The translations under genes were made by a program, and so were the position numbers. DNA of 43,199 bases from an uncultured Bacilli bacterium. Its GTDB lineage: Bacteria; Bacillota_I; Bacilli_A; RF39; UBA660. Position 1 is the first letter of the stretch, and each line of letters opens with the position of its first letter. Positions 15,217 to 24,402 of the stretch are shown here, one piece after another. The notes below the pieces were generated by a model. The model was not told the DNA's origin. It did not search any database and was given only the letters and a program-made list of their open reading frames with translations. The stretch is from assembly GCA_910587775.1 (NCBI GenBank), contig CAJUNF010000007.1, positions 1-43,199 on the forward strand. Reading direction: 5' to 3'.

Positions 15217-15785
15217 CGCAAGTGGAAGAAAATATGGAAAACATATCAGAAAATATTGAAGAAACGAATGAATTTTTAGAAAACGAACTTCCAAAGAAAA
15301 AAGAAAAAAAGAATAAAAAGGAAAAAGCAAGTGACGAAGTACTAAAACTAAAAGAAGAAAATGCCGTATTAAACGATAAAATATTAAGAATCAATGCTGA
15401 ACTTCAAAATATAAAACGAAGAAACAGTGAAGAATTAAGTCGTTTGTTAAAATACGACGGAGAATCATTCATAAAAAAACTTCTTCCAGTTATTGATAAT
15501 TTTGAAAGAGCAATAAACATGGATGATGCAAATTTAGAAGATGAAGTAAGTAAATTCTTAAGTGGATTTAAAATGATTTATTCCAATCTAAAAAATATTT
15601 TAGATGAAATGGAAATTAAAGAAATTGAATGTATAGGTAAACCTTTTGATTCCATGAATATGGAAGCGGTTTTAACAGATCATGATGAGACAAAAGAAGA
15701 AAATATTGTCCTAGATTGTTTACAAAAAGGATATACCTATAAAGATAAAGTAATAAGACCCGCGATGGTCAAAGTAAATAATTAA
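15213..15785 (+). CDS. grpE: Nucleotide exchange factor GrpE
   Basis: A 190-residue DnaK co-chaperone that speeds ADP release. It has an acidic, lysine-rich disordered start, a long coiled coil (SDEVLKLKEENAVLNDKILR, then AELQNIKRRNSEE), and the C-terminal beta domain with GYTYKDKVIRPAMVKV, the GrpE signature. The GTG start overlaps the hrcA stop by 4 nt (GTGA), which suggests coupling; ATG 15234 with GGAAG upstream is an alternative and would shorten only the disordered tail. Confidence 0.94.
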   Translation: MTQVEENMENISENIEETNEFLENELPKKKEKKNKKEKASDEVLKLKEENAVLNDKILRINAELQNIKRRNSEELSRLLKYDGESFIKKLLPVIDNFERAINMDDANLEDEVSKFLSGFKMIYSNLKNILDEMEIKEIECIGKPFDSMNMEAVLTDHDETKEENIVLDCLQKGYTYKDKVIRPAMVKVNN

Positions 15786-15803
15786 TGAAGAAAGGTGATT
15801 AAT

Positions 15804-17627
15804 ATGGGTAAAATTATAGGAATTGATTTAGGTACAACAAATAGTTGTGTCTCAGTATTAGAAGGTGGAGAACCTAAAGTTATAGTAAATGATGAAGGAG
15901 AAAGAACTACACCGAGCGTCGTTGCTTTTAAAGGCGATGAAGAATTAGTTGGTGCTCGTGCCAAACGTCAAGCAGTTACTAATGTAAATAATACAATTGC
16001 TTCTGTTAAAAGATTAATGGGAACAAAAGAAAAAGTAGATGCAAATGACAAGAAATGGACACCAGAAGAAATTTCAGCTAAAATTTTAAGTAAATTAAAA
16101 AAAGATGCTGAAAATTATTTAGGAGAAACTGTAACAGAAGCTGTTATTACCGTTCCTGCCTACTTTAATGATGCAGAACGTCAAGCTACTAAAAACGCTG
16201 GAAAAATTGCTGGACTTGATGTAAAACGTATTATAAACGAACCAACAGCAGCAGCCTTAGCTTATGGTCTTGATAAACAAGAAAAATTACAAACTATTTT
16301 AGTATATGACCTAGGTGGAGGAACATTTGACGTATCCATTCTTGAACTTGGAGATGGATTATTTGAAGTAAAATCTACTGCTGGAAATAATAAATTAGGT
16401 GGAGATGATTTTGACCAAAAAATTATTGATTATCTAGTAGATGAATTTAAAAAACAAGAAGGAATTGATTTATCCAAAGATAAAATGGCAATGCAACGTT
16501 TAAAAGATGCAGCAGAAAAAGCCAAAAAAGATTTATCTGGTATGGCAAAAACACAAATTAGCTTACCATTTATCTCACAAAAAGACGGAAGTCCTGTTCA
16601 CTTAGAACTTGAATTATCAAAAGCTAAATTTGAAGACTTATGTCGTGACTTATTTGATTCAACTCTTGAACCAGTAAGAAAAGCACTAAAAGATGCTAAA
16701 TTAAAATCTAGTGATATTAATGAAGTAATATTAGTTGGTGGATCAACTCGTATTCCATACATTCAAGAACTAGTTAAAAAAGAATTAGGGAAAGAGCCTC
16801 ACAAAGGAGTAAACCCAGATGAAGTAGTAGCAATGGGTGCAGCAATTCAAGGTGGAGTATTAACTGGTGAAGTAGATGACTTAGTTTTACTTGATGTAAC
16901 ACCATTATCACTTGGTATTGAAACACTTGGTGGTGTAATGACTGTATTAATTCCAAGAAATACAACCATTCCAACAAGTAAAAGTCAAGTATTTAGTACT
17001 GCTGCTGATAATCAACCAGCTGTAGATATTCATGTACTACAAGGGGAAAGACCAATGGCTAATGACAACAAAACATTAGGTAACTTCCAATTAATGGATA
17101 TCCCACCAGCTCCAAGAGGTATTCCTCAAATCGAAGTTAAATTTGATATTGACGCAAACGGTATCGTTCATGTTACAGCAAAAGATTTAGGAACAAATAA
17201 AGAACAAACGATTACCATTACTTCAAATACATCTTTAAGTGAAGAAGAAATTGAAAAAATGGTAAAAGATGCAGAAGCTAATAAAGATGCAGATGAAAAA
17301 AGAAAAGAAAGTGCAAACATTAAAAATGATGCCGATTCACTAATCTTTGCAACAGAAAAAGCAATAAAAGATCTTGGTGACAAAGCAGATAAAAAAGATG
17401 TAGAAGAAGCTGAATCAAAAATAAAAGAGCTAAAAGAAGCTTTAGAAAAAGATGATACTGAAGAAATAAAGAAGAAAACAGAAAGCTTAAATGAAATTGC
17501 TATGAAATTAGCTACAAAAGTATATGAAGCTGCTGCACAAGAACAAAAAAATAACGAGTCAACTGATGCAAAAAATGAAAATGATGCAAATAGTGATGTA
17601 GAAGAAGCTAGTTACGAAGAAAAATAA
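15804..17627 (+). CDS. dnaK: Chaperone protein DnaK (Hsp70)
   Basis: A 607-residue Hsp70. ATPase-domain signatures: GIDLGTTNSCV at the start, VYDLGGGTFDVSIL, and ILVGGSTRIPYIQE. The interdomain linker and substrate domain follow with VLLDVTPLSLGIETLGG, and the helical lid is lysine- and glutamate-rich. The C-terminal tail is short and acidic (NDANSDVEEASYEEK). ATG 15804 is chosen over an in-frame GTG at 15795 because AAAGGTGA lies just ahead of it. It works with GrpE and DnaJ from the same operon. Full length for Gram-positive DnaK, which lacks one proteobacterial insert of the ATPase domain. Confidence 0.98.
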   Translation: MGKIIGIDLGTTNSCVSVLEGGEPKVIVNDEGERTTPSVVAFKGDEELVGARAKRQAVTNVNNTIASVKRLMGTKEKVDANDKKWTPEEISAKILSKLKKDAENYLGETVTEAVITVPAYFNDAERQATKNAGKIAGLDVKRIINEPTAAALAYGLDKQEKLQTILVYDLGGGTFDVSILELGDGLFEVKSTAGNNKLGGDDFDQKIIDYLVDEFKKQEGIDLSKDKMAMQRLKDAAEKAKKDLSGMAKTQISLPFISQKDGSPVHLELELSKAKFEDLCRDLFDSTLEPVRKALKDAKLKSSDINEVILVGGSTRIPYIQELVKKELGKEPHKGVNPDEVVAMGAAIQGGVLTGEVDDLVLLDVTPLSLGIETLGGVMTVLIPRNTTIPTSKSQVFSTAADNQPAVDIHVLQGERPMANDNKTLGNFQLMDIPPAPRGIPQIEVKFDIDANGIVHVTAKDLGTNKEQTITITSNTSLSEEEIEKMVKDAEANKDADEKRKESANIKNDADSLIFATEKAIKDLGDKADKKDVEEAESKIKELKEALEKDDTEEIKKKTESLNEIAMKLATKVYEAAAQEQKNNESTDAKNENDANSDVEEASYEEK

Positions 17628-17641
17628 AAATGATTAAAGTT

Positions 17642-17666
17642 CTAGGAAACTAGAGCTTTTCTCTAG
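17642..17666 (+). other. Small CTAG hairpin(s) between dnaK and pepF
   Basis: CTAG occurs three times in 25 nt. CTAGAG (17650-17655) pairs with CTCTAG (17661-17666) around a 5-nt loop, while the middle CTAG could instead pair with the first (17642-17645) around a GAAA loop. No T run follows, so it is not a simple terminator. A processing or stability element that lowers pepF/dnaJ relative to dnaK is possible. Confidence 0.4.
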
Positions 17667-17684
17667 TGAAAGAAAGGTTTTATT

Positions 17685-19484
17685 ATGTTAGAATATAGCA
17701 GTCGTAAAGAAGTACCAAAAGAGTATCAGTTTGATTTAACAGACTTTTATAAAAATAAGGAAGAATGGGAAAAAGATTTAAAGAAAACAGAATTAGAAAT
17801 AGAAAAAATAAAAAGCTTTCAAGGGGGTTTAAATAATGAAAAAAAACTAGAAAGTTTTTTAAAGGATTATATTGAACTTTCTAGTACCATTATGAATTTA
17901 TATGTTTATGCCATGTTAAATCATGATGTCGACTTAAATAATGACATGTATACAGCTATGCTAAACAAAATTAGTAGTTTAAATACAAACTTTGAAACAA
18001 TAACATCCTTTTTTGAGCCAGAAATCGTTTCCTTAAGTGAAGAGGAGTATAAAAACTTATTTACAAAAAATGAATCTATTTTACAATACAAGCATTTATT
18101 AGATGAAATATACGAACAAAAAAAGCACACATTATCACAAAAGGAAGAAAAGATGCTTCGCACTTTAAGTGAAACGTTTTCAAGTTATGAGAAAATGTCC
18201 GCTACTTTAATTAATTCTGATCATAATTATGGATTTATAAAATTACCAGATGGGAATATAGTAGAAATTGCTGCAAATAATGTAGGAACTTTAAAGAAAA
18301 ATAAAGATCCTAAAATAAGAAAAAAAGCAAATAGCCAATTTGGCAAAACGCTTATGCAGTACCAAAACACCGAAAGTGCTTTTCTTCATAATTATATAAA
18401 AAATAACATCAATTTAGCGAAATTAAGAAATTATGAATCTCCATGGCATAAAAAACTAGAAAACATTCATATTTCAAACGAAGTCTTTGAAAATTTAAAA
18501 ACAACTGCTAAACAAAGAAAAAAAGCTTGGCAGAATTACTATCGTTTAATGAAACAAGCTTTAAAATTAAAAACATTACATAATTATGACACTTTATTAG
18601 AATGGAATGACACACAACGTTCTTATTCTATTGAAGATGCTGAAAAAATTGTTTTAGAAGCCTTAAAACCACTTGGTAAGGAATATGGTGAAAAATTAAA
18701 AGAAGTATTTGATTATCATCACATTGACTATTGCGGTTATAAAGGAAAAGTAAATGGGGGATATAGCTGTTCTACATATACTAAAAATTCGCGAATTGTC
18801 TTAAGCTTCAAAGAAAAGTTTAGTGATATTTTAACCATTGCTCACGAAGCAGGTCATAATGTCCATCATCAATTTGTAAATGAATCCAATCCTTTATGGT
18901 ATCGTCATACTTCTACTTTTGTGGCAGAAGTAGCATCTTTAACTAACGAATTTTTGGTAAATAACTACATTGCTCAAAACGGGCATACAAAACAAGAAAA
19001 ATTACTAGGAATTGAACATACATTAAAAACATTTCAAAATAATTTCTTTGGAGCAATTCGTGAAGGAGAATTAGAACAAGTTATGTACGAGTATGTTGCA
19101 AACGGTAATACCCTTACAGCTAATTACTTAAATGGGTTAGTTGAAACATCTCTAAAAGATTATCAAGGCAATATCATAAAAGATGATGGTTATTCTAAAC
19201 TAAGTTGGGTAACTAGAAGTCATTACTACATGGATTTCTATTTATTTAGTTATGCTATCTGTGTTGTCATTGCTGCCATGCTTGCTGATAAAATTCTAAA
19301 ACAAGAAAAAGGTATTTTAGATCAATACAAAGATTTCTTAAAATGTGGTTCAAACATGTATCCAGAAGAAGTGTATGAAAAACTAGGTATCAATCTAAAA
19401 GATCCTTCAGTTTTTCAAACTGGTGTAGATTTTTTCGAATCACAAATAAAGCTTTATGAAACAATCCTAAAAGAAGGTGTATAA
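17685..19484 (+). CDS. pepF: Oligoendopeptidase F (M3B metallopeptidase)
   Basis: A 599-residue cytosolic zinc peptidase that cuts oligopeptides. The zinc site is H387-E-A-G-H391 (TIAHEAGHNVHHQFV), with the third ligand expected in STFVAEVASLTNE. The N-terminal PKEYQFDLTDFYKNKEEWEKD and the C-terminal FYLFSYAICVVIAAMLADKI are typical of PepF. It lies between dnaK and dnaJ, separated by 57 nt from dnaK and 2 nt from dnaJ, so it is probably heat-induced with them. A role in clearing peptides released during proteotoxic stress is inference. Confidence 0.93.
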   Translation: MLEYSSRKEVPKEYQFDLTDFYKNKEEWEKDLKKTELEIEKIKSFQGGLNNEKKLESFLKDYIELSSTIMNLYVYAMLNHDVDLNNDMYTAMLNKISSLNTNFETITSFFEPEIVSLSEEEYKNLFTKNESILQYKHLLDEIYEQKKHTLSQKEEKMLRTLSETFSSYEKMSATLINSDHNYGFIKLPDGNIVEIAANNVGTLKKNKDPKIRKKANSQFGKTLMQYQNTESAFLHNYIKNNINLAKLRNYESPWHKKLENIHISNEVFENLKTTAKQRKKAWQNYYRLMKQALKLKTLHNYDTLLEWNDTQRSYSIEDAEKIVLEALKPLGKEYGEKLKEVFDYHHIDYCGYKGKVNGGYSCSTYTKNSRIVLSFKEKFSDILTIAHEAGHNVHHQFVNESNPLWYRHTSTFVAEVASLTNEFLVNNYIAQNGHTKQEKLLGIEHTLKTFQNNFFGAIREGELEQVMYEYVANGNTLTANYLNGLVETSLKDYQGNIIKDDGYSKLSWVTRSHYYMDFYLFSYAICVVIAAMLADKILKQEKGILDQYKDFLKCGSNMYPEEVYEKLGINLKDPSVFQTGVDFFESQIKLYETILKEGV

Positions 19485-19486
19485 AA

Positions 19487-20605
19487 ATGAATAAAAAAGA
19501 TTATTATGAAGTCTTAGGGCTTCAAAAAGGCGCAAGCGATGAAGAGATAAAACGCGCTTTTCGTCGCCTTGCTAAACAATATCATCCTGATGTAAATAAA
19601 GAACCAGGTGCCGAAGAAAAATTTAAAGAAATAGGAGAAGCATATTCTGTCTTATCAGACCCCGACAAGAAACGTCAATACGATCAATTTGGTCATGCAG
19701 CCTTCCAAAATGGTGGTGGGTCATCTGGCTTTGGTGGATTTAGTACAGAAGATTTTGATTTCTCTAGTATTTTTGACGATTTATTTGGAGGCGGCTTTGG
19801 TGGATTTTCATCTTTTGGAGGATCTAGAAGAAGTTCTAATCGTCCCCAAAAGGGTCGTGACCGTTTAATAAATGTTGATTTAACTTTCGATGAAGCAATC
19901 AAAGGATGCAAAAAAGAAATAGCATTAGAGCTTGATGAAAAATGCGAAGAATGTGATGGATTAGGCGGATTTGGAGAAAAAACCTGCTCTACATGTAACG
20001 GTCGTGGACGTGTAATTGAAGAACAACGTAGTTTTTTAGGAATATTCCAAACCGAAACAACATGTTCTAGATGTAATGGACGTGGAAAAACATACGATAA
20101 AAAATGTAGTCACTGTAAAGGAACTGGTACTAATAGAAATAAAAAGAAAATTGAAATTAATATTCCAGAAGGTGTTGATACAGGACATCAATTAAAAATT
20201 AGTGGAAAAGGAGAAGCTGGAATAAATGGCGGACCTAATGGAGATATTTACTTTGAATTTAAAGTAAAACCAAGCCCAATTTTTGAGCGAGATGGAATTG
20301 ATTTATTCTTAAACGTTCCAATTACTATTACAGACGCTATATTAGGAATAAAAAAAGAAATACCAACAACAGATGGAAATGTTTATTTAGAGATTAAAGC
20401 AGGAACTCAAAATGGCAGCAAATTAAAACTAAAAGGAAAAGGTGTTAAAAGCGTAAATTCTTTAAGAAAAGGGGATATGTATGTCATTATTGATGTCATC
20501 ATTCCAACAAAATTATCAAGAGAACAAAAGAAACTAATAGAAGAATTACGTAAAACAGATTTAGAAAACGAGCCAGATCTAAAAAAATTCAAACAATACC
20601 TTTAA
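19487..20605 (+). CDS. dnaJ: Chaperone protein DnaJ (Hsp40)
   Basis: A 372-residue class I Hsp40. The J domain has H33-P-D35; it is followed by a Gly/Phe-rich region (about 75-115), then four zinc-finger repeats CEECDGLG, CSTCNGRG, CSRCNGRG and CSHCKGTG (about 148-205), and the two C-terminal beta domains (KLKLKGKGVKS near residue 310). It feeds clients to DnaK and stimulates its ATPase. Start 2 nt after pepF. The gene ends the heat-shock operon with a strong terminator over its stop codon. Confidence 0.97.
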   Translation: MNKKDYYEVLGLQKGASDEEIKRAFRRLAKQYHPDVNKEPGAEEKFKEIGEAYSVLSDPDKKRQYDQFGHAAFQNGGGSSGFGGFSTEDFDFSSIFDDLFGGGFGGFSSFGGSRRSSNRPQKGRDRLINVDLTFDEAIKGCKKEIALELDEKCEECDGLGGFGEKTCSTCNGRGRVIEEQRSFLGIFQTETTCSRCNGRGKTYDKKCSHCKGTGTNRNKKKIEINIPEGVDTGHQLKISGKGEAGINGGPNGDIYFEFKVKPSPIFERDGIDLFLNVPITITDAILGIKKEIPTTDGNVYLEIKAGTQNGSKLKLKGKGVKSVNSLRKGDMYVIIDVIIPTKLSREQKKLIEELRKTDLENEPDLKKFKQYL

Positions 20606-20626
20606 AGCGATAATTATCGCTTTTTT
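20604..20626 (+). terminator. Rho-independent terminator of the heat-shock operon
   Basis: A 20-nt perfect palindrome, AAAGCGATAA (20604-20613) with TTATCGCTTT (20614-20623), then T. It overlaps the dnaJ stop codon. Confidence 0.88.
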
Positions 20627-20628
20627 AT

Positions 20629-20657
20629 TTGACAAAGAATGTGCTTAGAACTATACT
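20629..20657 (+). promoter_or_regulatory. Promoter of the surface-protein gene
   Basis: TTGACA (20629-20634), 17-nt spacer, TATACT (20652-20657), close to consensus; a second TATAAT is at 20661-20666. It begins just after the dnaJ terminator. Confidence 0.75.
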
Positions 20658-20679
20658 TAATATAATAAGGAATGATCAT

Positions 20680-21912
20680 ATGGCAAGAAAATATATCATA
20701 GCACTTACACTTATTATAGCAATGGTTTTCTTAAGTATTACAATTGGAATTGGATACTTATATTTTGATAAAATAGTAGAAGAAAAAGATTTTGCTACAG
20801 TGGTGGTAGATGGTGATTTATCCTATAACTTCATGAACGGTCAAATAATTGATTTAACAAACTCTAATCACTATTCTTTTTCTGTTACAAACACATCCCT
20901 TACTCCTTACTACTACAATTTAACACTAGAAGATGTAAAAGCAGATGAAAATGTTAACTTTGAATTGCAAAGTAATCGTGAAGGATTTCAGACAATATCT
21001 AAAAGGCTAGGAAATGGGACTTATAATTATGCAGGAACAATTAAAATAAATGGTGGAGAGACTCATAGCTATACCTTTCAATTATTAAATCATGAAAATA
21101 AAACAATATCAGGAAAACTAACAGTAAACTTAGAAAAAGATATGAATACGTTTGCAAACGTCATCTTAAAAAATAATATTATTAATGAAAAATCAATCAC
21201 TAATTTAGGAGATGTTTCGCAAGACGAAGAAGGATTAATTGAATCAAGTGATGATTTAGGTGGCTGTTACTATTTTAGAGGAAATGTAAACAACAATTAT
21301 GTAGAATTTGCTAATCTTACATGGCGTATTGTTAAAATAAATGGAGATGGTAGTGTTAAATTAGTTTTAAATGACTTAATAAATAATAGCACTCAATTTT
21401 ACAAAGAAGACTATGACTTAAATTTTGAAAACTCCAATGCCTTTCAAATTTTATCAAATTGGTATCAAGGCGCATTAAAAGAATATGACTCTTTAATTGC
21501 TACACATAGATTTTGTACAGATGCAACAAATGGAGAAAAAGGATATTCTTCTTTGACTAGAATTTATACAAACAAAGATCCAATCTTTCAGTGCCTAGGA
21601 TTTACAACAACATCAAAAATTGGACTACTTACAGCAGATGAAATTTCCTTTGCTGGAGGATCAGATAAAAGCTTAAACGAAAAATTTTATTTATATAATG
21701 ACTCTATTAAAAATGGCTGGTGGACAATGAGTCCTGCTAAAAATACTGATGGATCTATAAGTTTTATTGAAGTAAATAAAAACGGAATCATGAATAGTGG
21801 TACAACAGGATCTTTATTTCGTGGATCAAGACCTGTAATTAACATTATTAAAAAAGCAACGGTTTCTGGATCTGGAAAAATAGATGATCCCTACATAGTA
21901 AATTTAACGTAA
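20680..21912 (+). CDS. Membrane-anchored exported protein with a C-terminal WRIVKINGDGS-type domain
   Basis: A 410-residue protein with one N-terminal membrane helix (about residues 6-29) and a large exported part. Residues 35-160 look like a beta-sandwich (DLSYNFMNGQIIDLTNSN, VTNTSLTPYYYNL). The C-terminal half has YFRGNVNNNYVEFANLTWRI, INGDGSVKLVL, GLLTADEISFAGG, NGWWTMSPA, RPVINI and DDPYIV, a domain repeatedly seen in surface proteins of uncultured Firmicutes, with a lectin/sulfatase-modifying-factor-like look (DUF6273-like). Function unknown. ATG 20680 has AAGGA 8 nt upstream; a TTG at 20629 is the -35 box, not a start. Confidence 0.7.
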   Translation: MARKYIIALTLIIAMVFLSITIGIGYLYFDKIVEEKDFATVVVDGDLSYNFMNGQIIDLTNSNHYSFSVTNTSLTPYYYNLTLEDVKADENVNFELQSNREGFQTISKRLGNGTYNYAGTIKINGGETHSYTFQLLNHENKTISGKLTVNLEKDMNTFANVILKNNIINEKSITNLGDVSQDEEGLIESSDDLGGCYYFRGNVNNNYVEFANLTWRIVKINGDGSVKLVLNDLINNSTQFYKEDYDLNFENSNAFQILSNWYQGALKEYDSLIATHRFCTDATNGEKGYSSLTRIYTNKDPIFQCLGFTTTSKIGLLTADEISFAGGSDKSLNEKFYLYNDSIKNGWWTMSPAKNTDGSISFIEVNKNGIMNSGTTGSLFRGSRPVINIIKKATVSGSGKIDDPYIVNLT

Positions 21913-21914
21913 AT

Positions 21915-21936
21915 AATGAGCAACTCATTCTTTTTT
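21915..21936 (+). terminator. Rho-independent terminator
   Basis: AATGAG (21915-21920), CAA loop, CTCATT (21924-21929), then C and six T. Confidence 0.7.
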
Positions 21937-22019
21937 ATTTACAAATGATTAACACAAAAGCGTATAATAAAAGTATGAAACCTTAAGTTTGTGTTAAAAT
22001 AAAAGCAGGAGTGAGATTT

Positions 22020-22559
22020 ATGATACAATTCTTTGGAGATATGATTTCTTTTCTAAAAACATTATCCTACATTGATTACATTTTATACTTTGCAGTACTT
22101 GTTTTAATTGTATTAATAATATCTTTAATTTATGTTATGCGTATGAGTGACGATGAATTAGAAGAAAATATAATGGAGCAAAGTCCAAAAGAACTAATTG
22201 CAAACAAAATAGAAATGCCAAAAGAAGAAGCAAAAGACATAGATCTTTTAGAAATTGTAAATACAATTGATGAAACTCCAAAACCAGTAATTGATATGAC
22301 AGCATACGAAGCAGAACAAGAAGAAAAAGCTATCATAAGTTATGATGAACTAATAAATACAACAAAATCTCATCCAATTAATTATGATACTGAAGAACTA
22401 ATTGACAATACAGTCAAAGTAAAAAAAATTAATTTAGACAATATTACGAATCTCGATATCACAGAAGAAAAGCCAAGAATTGAAGTAAAATTATTTACAT
22501 ATGATCATGAAGAAGCTTTTTTAAAAACCTTAAAACAATTAAACGAACTATTAAATTAG
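22020..22559 (+). CDS. Unknown single-pass membrane protein with long acidic tail
   Basis: A 179-residue protein I do not recognise. A short amphipathic start is followed by one membrane helix (about residues 20-42, YILYFAVLVLIVLIISLIYV) and about 135 mostly acidic, Glu/Lys/Ile-rich residues with low complexity, ending in a small helical segment (HEEAFLKTLKQLNELLN) that may be the conserved part. With Arg/Met right after the helix the tail is probably cytoplasmic. AGGAG lies 8 nt before the ATG. An in-frame GTG at 22011 overlaps that site and is rejected. It has its own terminator. Confidence 0.65.
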   Translation: MIQFFGDMISFLKTLSYIDYILYFAVLVLIVLIISLIYVMRMSDDELEENIMEQSPKELIANKIEMPKEEAKDIDLLEIVNTIDETPKPVIDMTAYEAEQEEKAIISYDELINTTKSHPINYDTEELIDNTVKVKKINLDNITNLDITEEKPRIEVKLFTYDHEEAFLKTLKQLNELLN

Positions 22560-22581
22560 GCTTTAAAAAAGTCTAATTTTT
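22556..22581 (+). terminator. Rho-independent terminator
   Basis: TTAGGCTT (22556-22563) pairs with AAGTCTAA (22569-22576, one G-U), then five T; it includes the stop codon of the membrane protein. Confidence 0.7.
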
Positions 22582-22614
22582 ATATATAATAAAGCAGAAA
22601 TTGAGGGGATTATT

Positions 22615-23904
22615 ATGACATTTCATATTATTACATTAGGATGCAAAGTAAATGCTTATGAAAGTGAAATTATGAGAGAATTATTAGAGAATGCTGGATA
22701 CACTTATACAGAATCAAAACAATCTGATATCACCATTATAAATACTTGTAGTGTCACTGATGTTGCAGATAAAAAATCACAAAAATTAGTAAGACGTGCC
22801 AAAAGAGAAAATGAAAATACTATTTTAGTAGTAGCAGGATGTAGCGCTGAAAACAAAGAAGAAATATACAAAACATTTAAAATAGATATACTAATTGGTA
22901 ACAAAGATAAAAGTAAAATTGTTGAACTCATAGAAACTTACTCTCAAAACAAAACTCCGATCGAAAGATTTTATCATACTAGAAATCTTCCGTTTGAAGA
23001 CATGGCCATTAACCGATTTAAATCACACACAAGGGCTTTTATAAAAATTCAAGATGGTTGTAATAATTTTTGTAGTTATTGCATTATCCCATATGTAAGA
23101 GGTACAACACGTAATAAAGACTTTGATAAAGTAATAGAAGAAGCTAAAAAACTAGTAGAAAATGGTCATAGTGAAATTGTTTTAACAGGAATCCATACTG
23201 GATCTTATAAATCTAGCGATAATAAAGATCTTACAGATTTAATCCATGAAATGGGTAAAATAAAAGATTTAAAGCGAATTCGCATCTCTTCTATAGAAAT
23301 TACAGAATTAGATACAAAATTTTTAAACGAACTAAAAAACAATCCTAAAATATGCAATCATTTACATATTCCTCTTCAAGCTGGATCAAATGAAATACTA
23401 AAAAAAATGAATCGAAAATATGATTTAGAATATTTTGAAAATAAATTAAACGAGATAAGAAAAATAAGAAAAGACATTAGTATCACTACTGATATTATTG
23501 TAGGGCATCCTTTTGAATCCTCAAAGCTATTTAAAGAAACTTTAAAAAATGCCAAAAAATTTCAATTTAGTAAAATTCATGCTTTTCCTTATTCAAAAAG
23601 AACTGGTACAGTAGCAGCTAACATGGATTGTCAAGTATTAGAAAATGAAAAAAAGACACGAAACCATGAGTTAATTGCATTATCTAATCAATTAGAACAT
23701 AACTACGCCAAACGCTTTTTAAATCAAATTACTACAGTTTTAATAGAAGAATGTAAAAACGGATACTCCTATGGTCATACAGAGAATTATTTAAAAATTA
23801 AAATTGAAGAAGAATTAAAAGTAAATACATATTATGAAATAAAAGTATGTCATTTAGAAGAAAATTGTCTTGTTGGTAAAATATTAGATAAAGAAAAAGT
23901 ATAA
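22615..23904 (+). CDS. mtaB: tRNA ms2t6A37 methylthiotransferase (MtaB)
   Basis: A 429-residue radical-SAM methylthiotransferase that turns t6A37 into ms2t6A37. The N-terminal domain opens with ITLGCKVNAYESEIM (LGCKVN is the MtaB form; MiaB has GCQMN) and carries the second cluster Cys residues (INTCSVT, VAGCSAE). The radical-SAM cluster is C149-NNF-C153-SY-C156. A TRAM domain forms the end. It acts on the product started by the threonylcarbamoyl-AMP synthase encoded at 9443 here, although the two genes are 12 kb apart. GAGGGG ribosome site; TATAAT at 22585-22590. Confidence 0.93.
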   Translation: MTFHIITLGCKVNAYESEIMRELLENAGYTYTESKQSDITIINTCSVTDVADKKSQKLVRRAKRENENTILVVAGCSAENKEEIYKTFKIDILIGNKDKSKIVELIETYSQNKTPIERFYHTRNLPFEDMAINRFKSHTRAFIKIQDGCNNFCSYCIIPYVRGTTRNKDFDKVIEEAKKLVENGHSEIVLTGIHTGSYKSSDNKDLTDLIHEMGKIKDLKRIRISSIEITELDTKFLNELKNNPKICNHLHIPLQAGSNEILKKMNRKYDLEYFENKLNEIRKIRKDISITTDIIVGHPFESSKLFKETLKNAKKFQFSKIHAFPYSKRTGTVAANMDCQVLENEKKTRNHELIALSNQLEHNYAKRFLNQITTVLIEECKNGYSYGHTENYLKIKIEEELKVNTYYEIKVCHLEENCLVGKILDKEKV

Positions 23905-23919
23905 AAAGCGATAAAAACC

Positions 23920-23928
23920 TGCTATAAT
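23920..23928 (+). promoter_or_regulatory. Extended -10 promoter element
   Basis: TGCTATAAT ahead of the unknown 132-residue gene, 17 nt before its ATG. Confidence 0.5.
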
Positions 23929-23944
23929 ATAATAGGTGAAAGAT

Positions 23945-24343
23945 ATGTTTTCTAAATGTGATTTCAAAACGTTAAAATTAAATGATTCAGCCCTTTTCGT
24001 AGGATTAATAAGACTAAATGAATCTTTAATAAACCAAAAAGATTTTATAAGGCCTTTGATAAGAGATTTACAAAGCAAATCAATTTTAAAAATCGGAAAA
24101 AGAGATTATCAAGCAAGTGATCAATTTATAATTACGGCACTAAATGATTATTACAATCGGATGAATCAAGCTAGAAATAAAGAAGAGGAAGAAAAAATGA
24201 AAGAAAATTATAATCGTTTATATAATTCATGGACACTTCTAAATCAAGCAAAAACAAATCATCAATACAAAGTGATGGAAGATTCTTATGATGAAATATC
24301 TTATCAATTATATTTATTAGGATATAAAATGTCGAACAATTGA
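23945..24343 (+). CDS. Unknown small helical soluble protein
   Basis: A 132-residue protein without recognisable family. It is predicted cytosolic (no signal or membrane helix) and helical; the centre has a charged stretch (RNKEEEEKMKENYNRLYNSW), and the C-terminus is Tyr-rich (SYDEISYQLYLLGYKM). It has its own extended -10 promoter and terminator, so it is a single-gene unit between mtaB and recD2. ATG 23945 with AGGTGA upstream is preferred to a GTG at 23936 that lies inside that site. Confidence 0.65.
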   Translation: MFSKCDFKTLKLNDSALFVGLIRLNESLINQKDFIRPLIRDLQSKSILKIGKRDYQASDQFIITALNDYYNRMNQARNKEEEEKMKENYNRLYNSWTLLNQAKTNHQYKVMEDSYDEISYQLYLLGYKMSNN

Positions 24344-24368
24344 ATGCGAAAACCCTTTCGTATTTTTT
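24343..24368 (+). terminator. Rho-independent terminator
   Basis: AATGCGAAA (24343-24351) pairs with TTTCGTATT (24356-24364, one G-U), then T run. It begins at the stop codon. Confidence 0.75.
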
Positions 24369-24375
24369 TATATAG

Positions 24376-24384
24376 TGCTAAAAT
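24376..24384 (+). promoter_or_regulatory. Extended -10 promoter element of recD2
   Basis: TGCTAAAAT, one mismatch from TATAAT, 18 nt before the GTG start. Confidence 0.4.
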
Positions 24385-24402
24385 GTAGTAGGTGAAGTAA
24401 AA

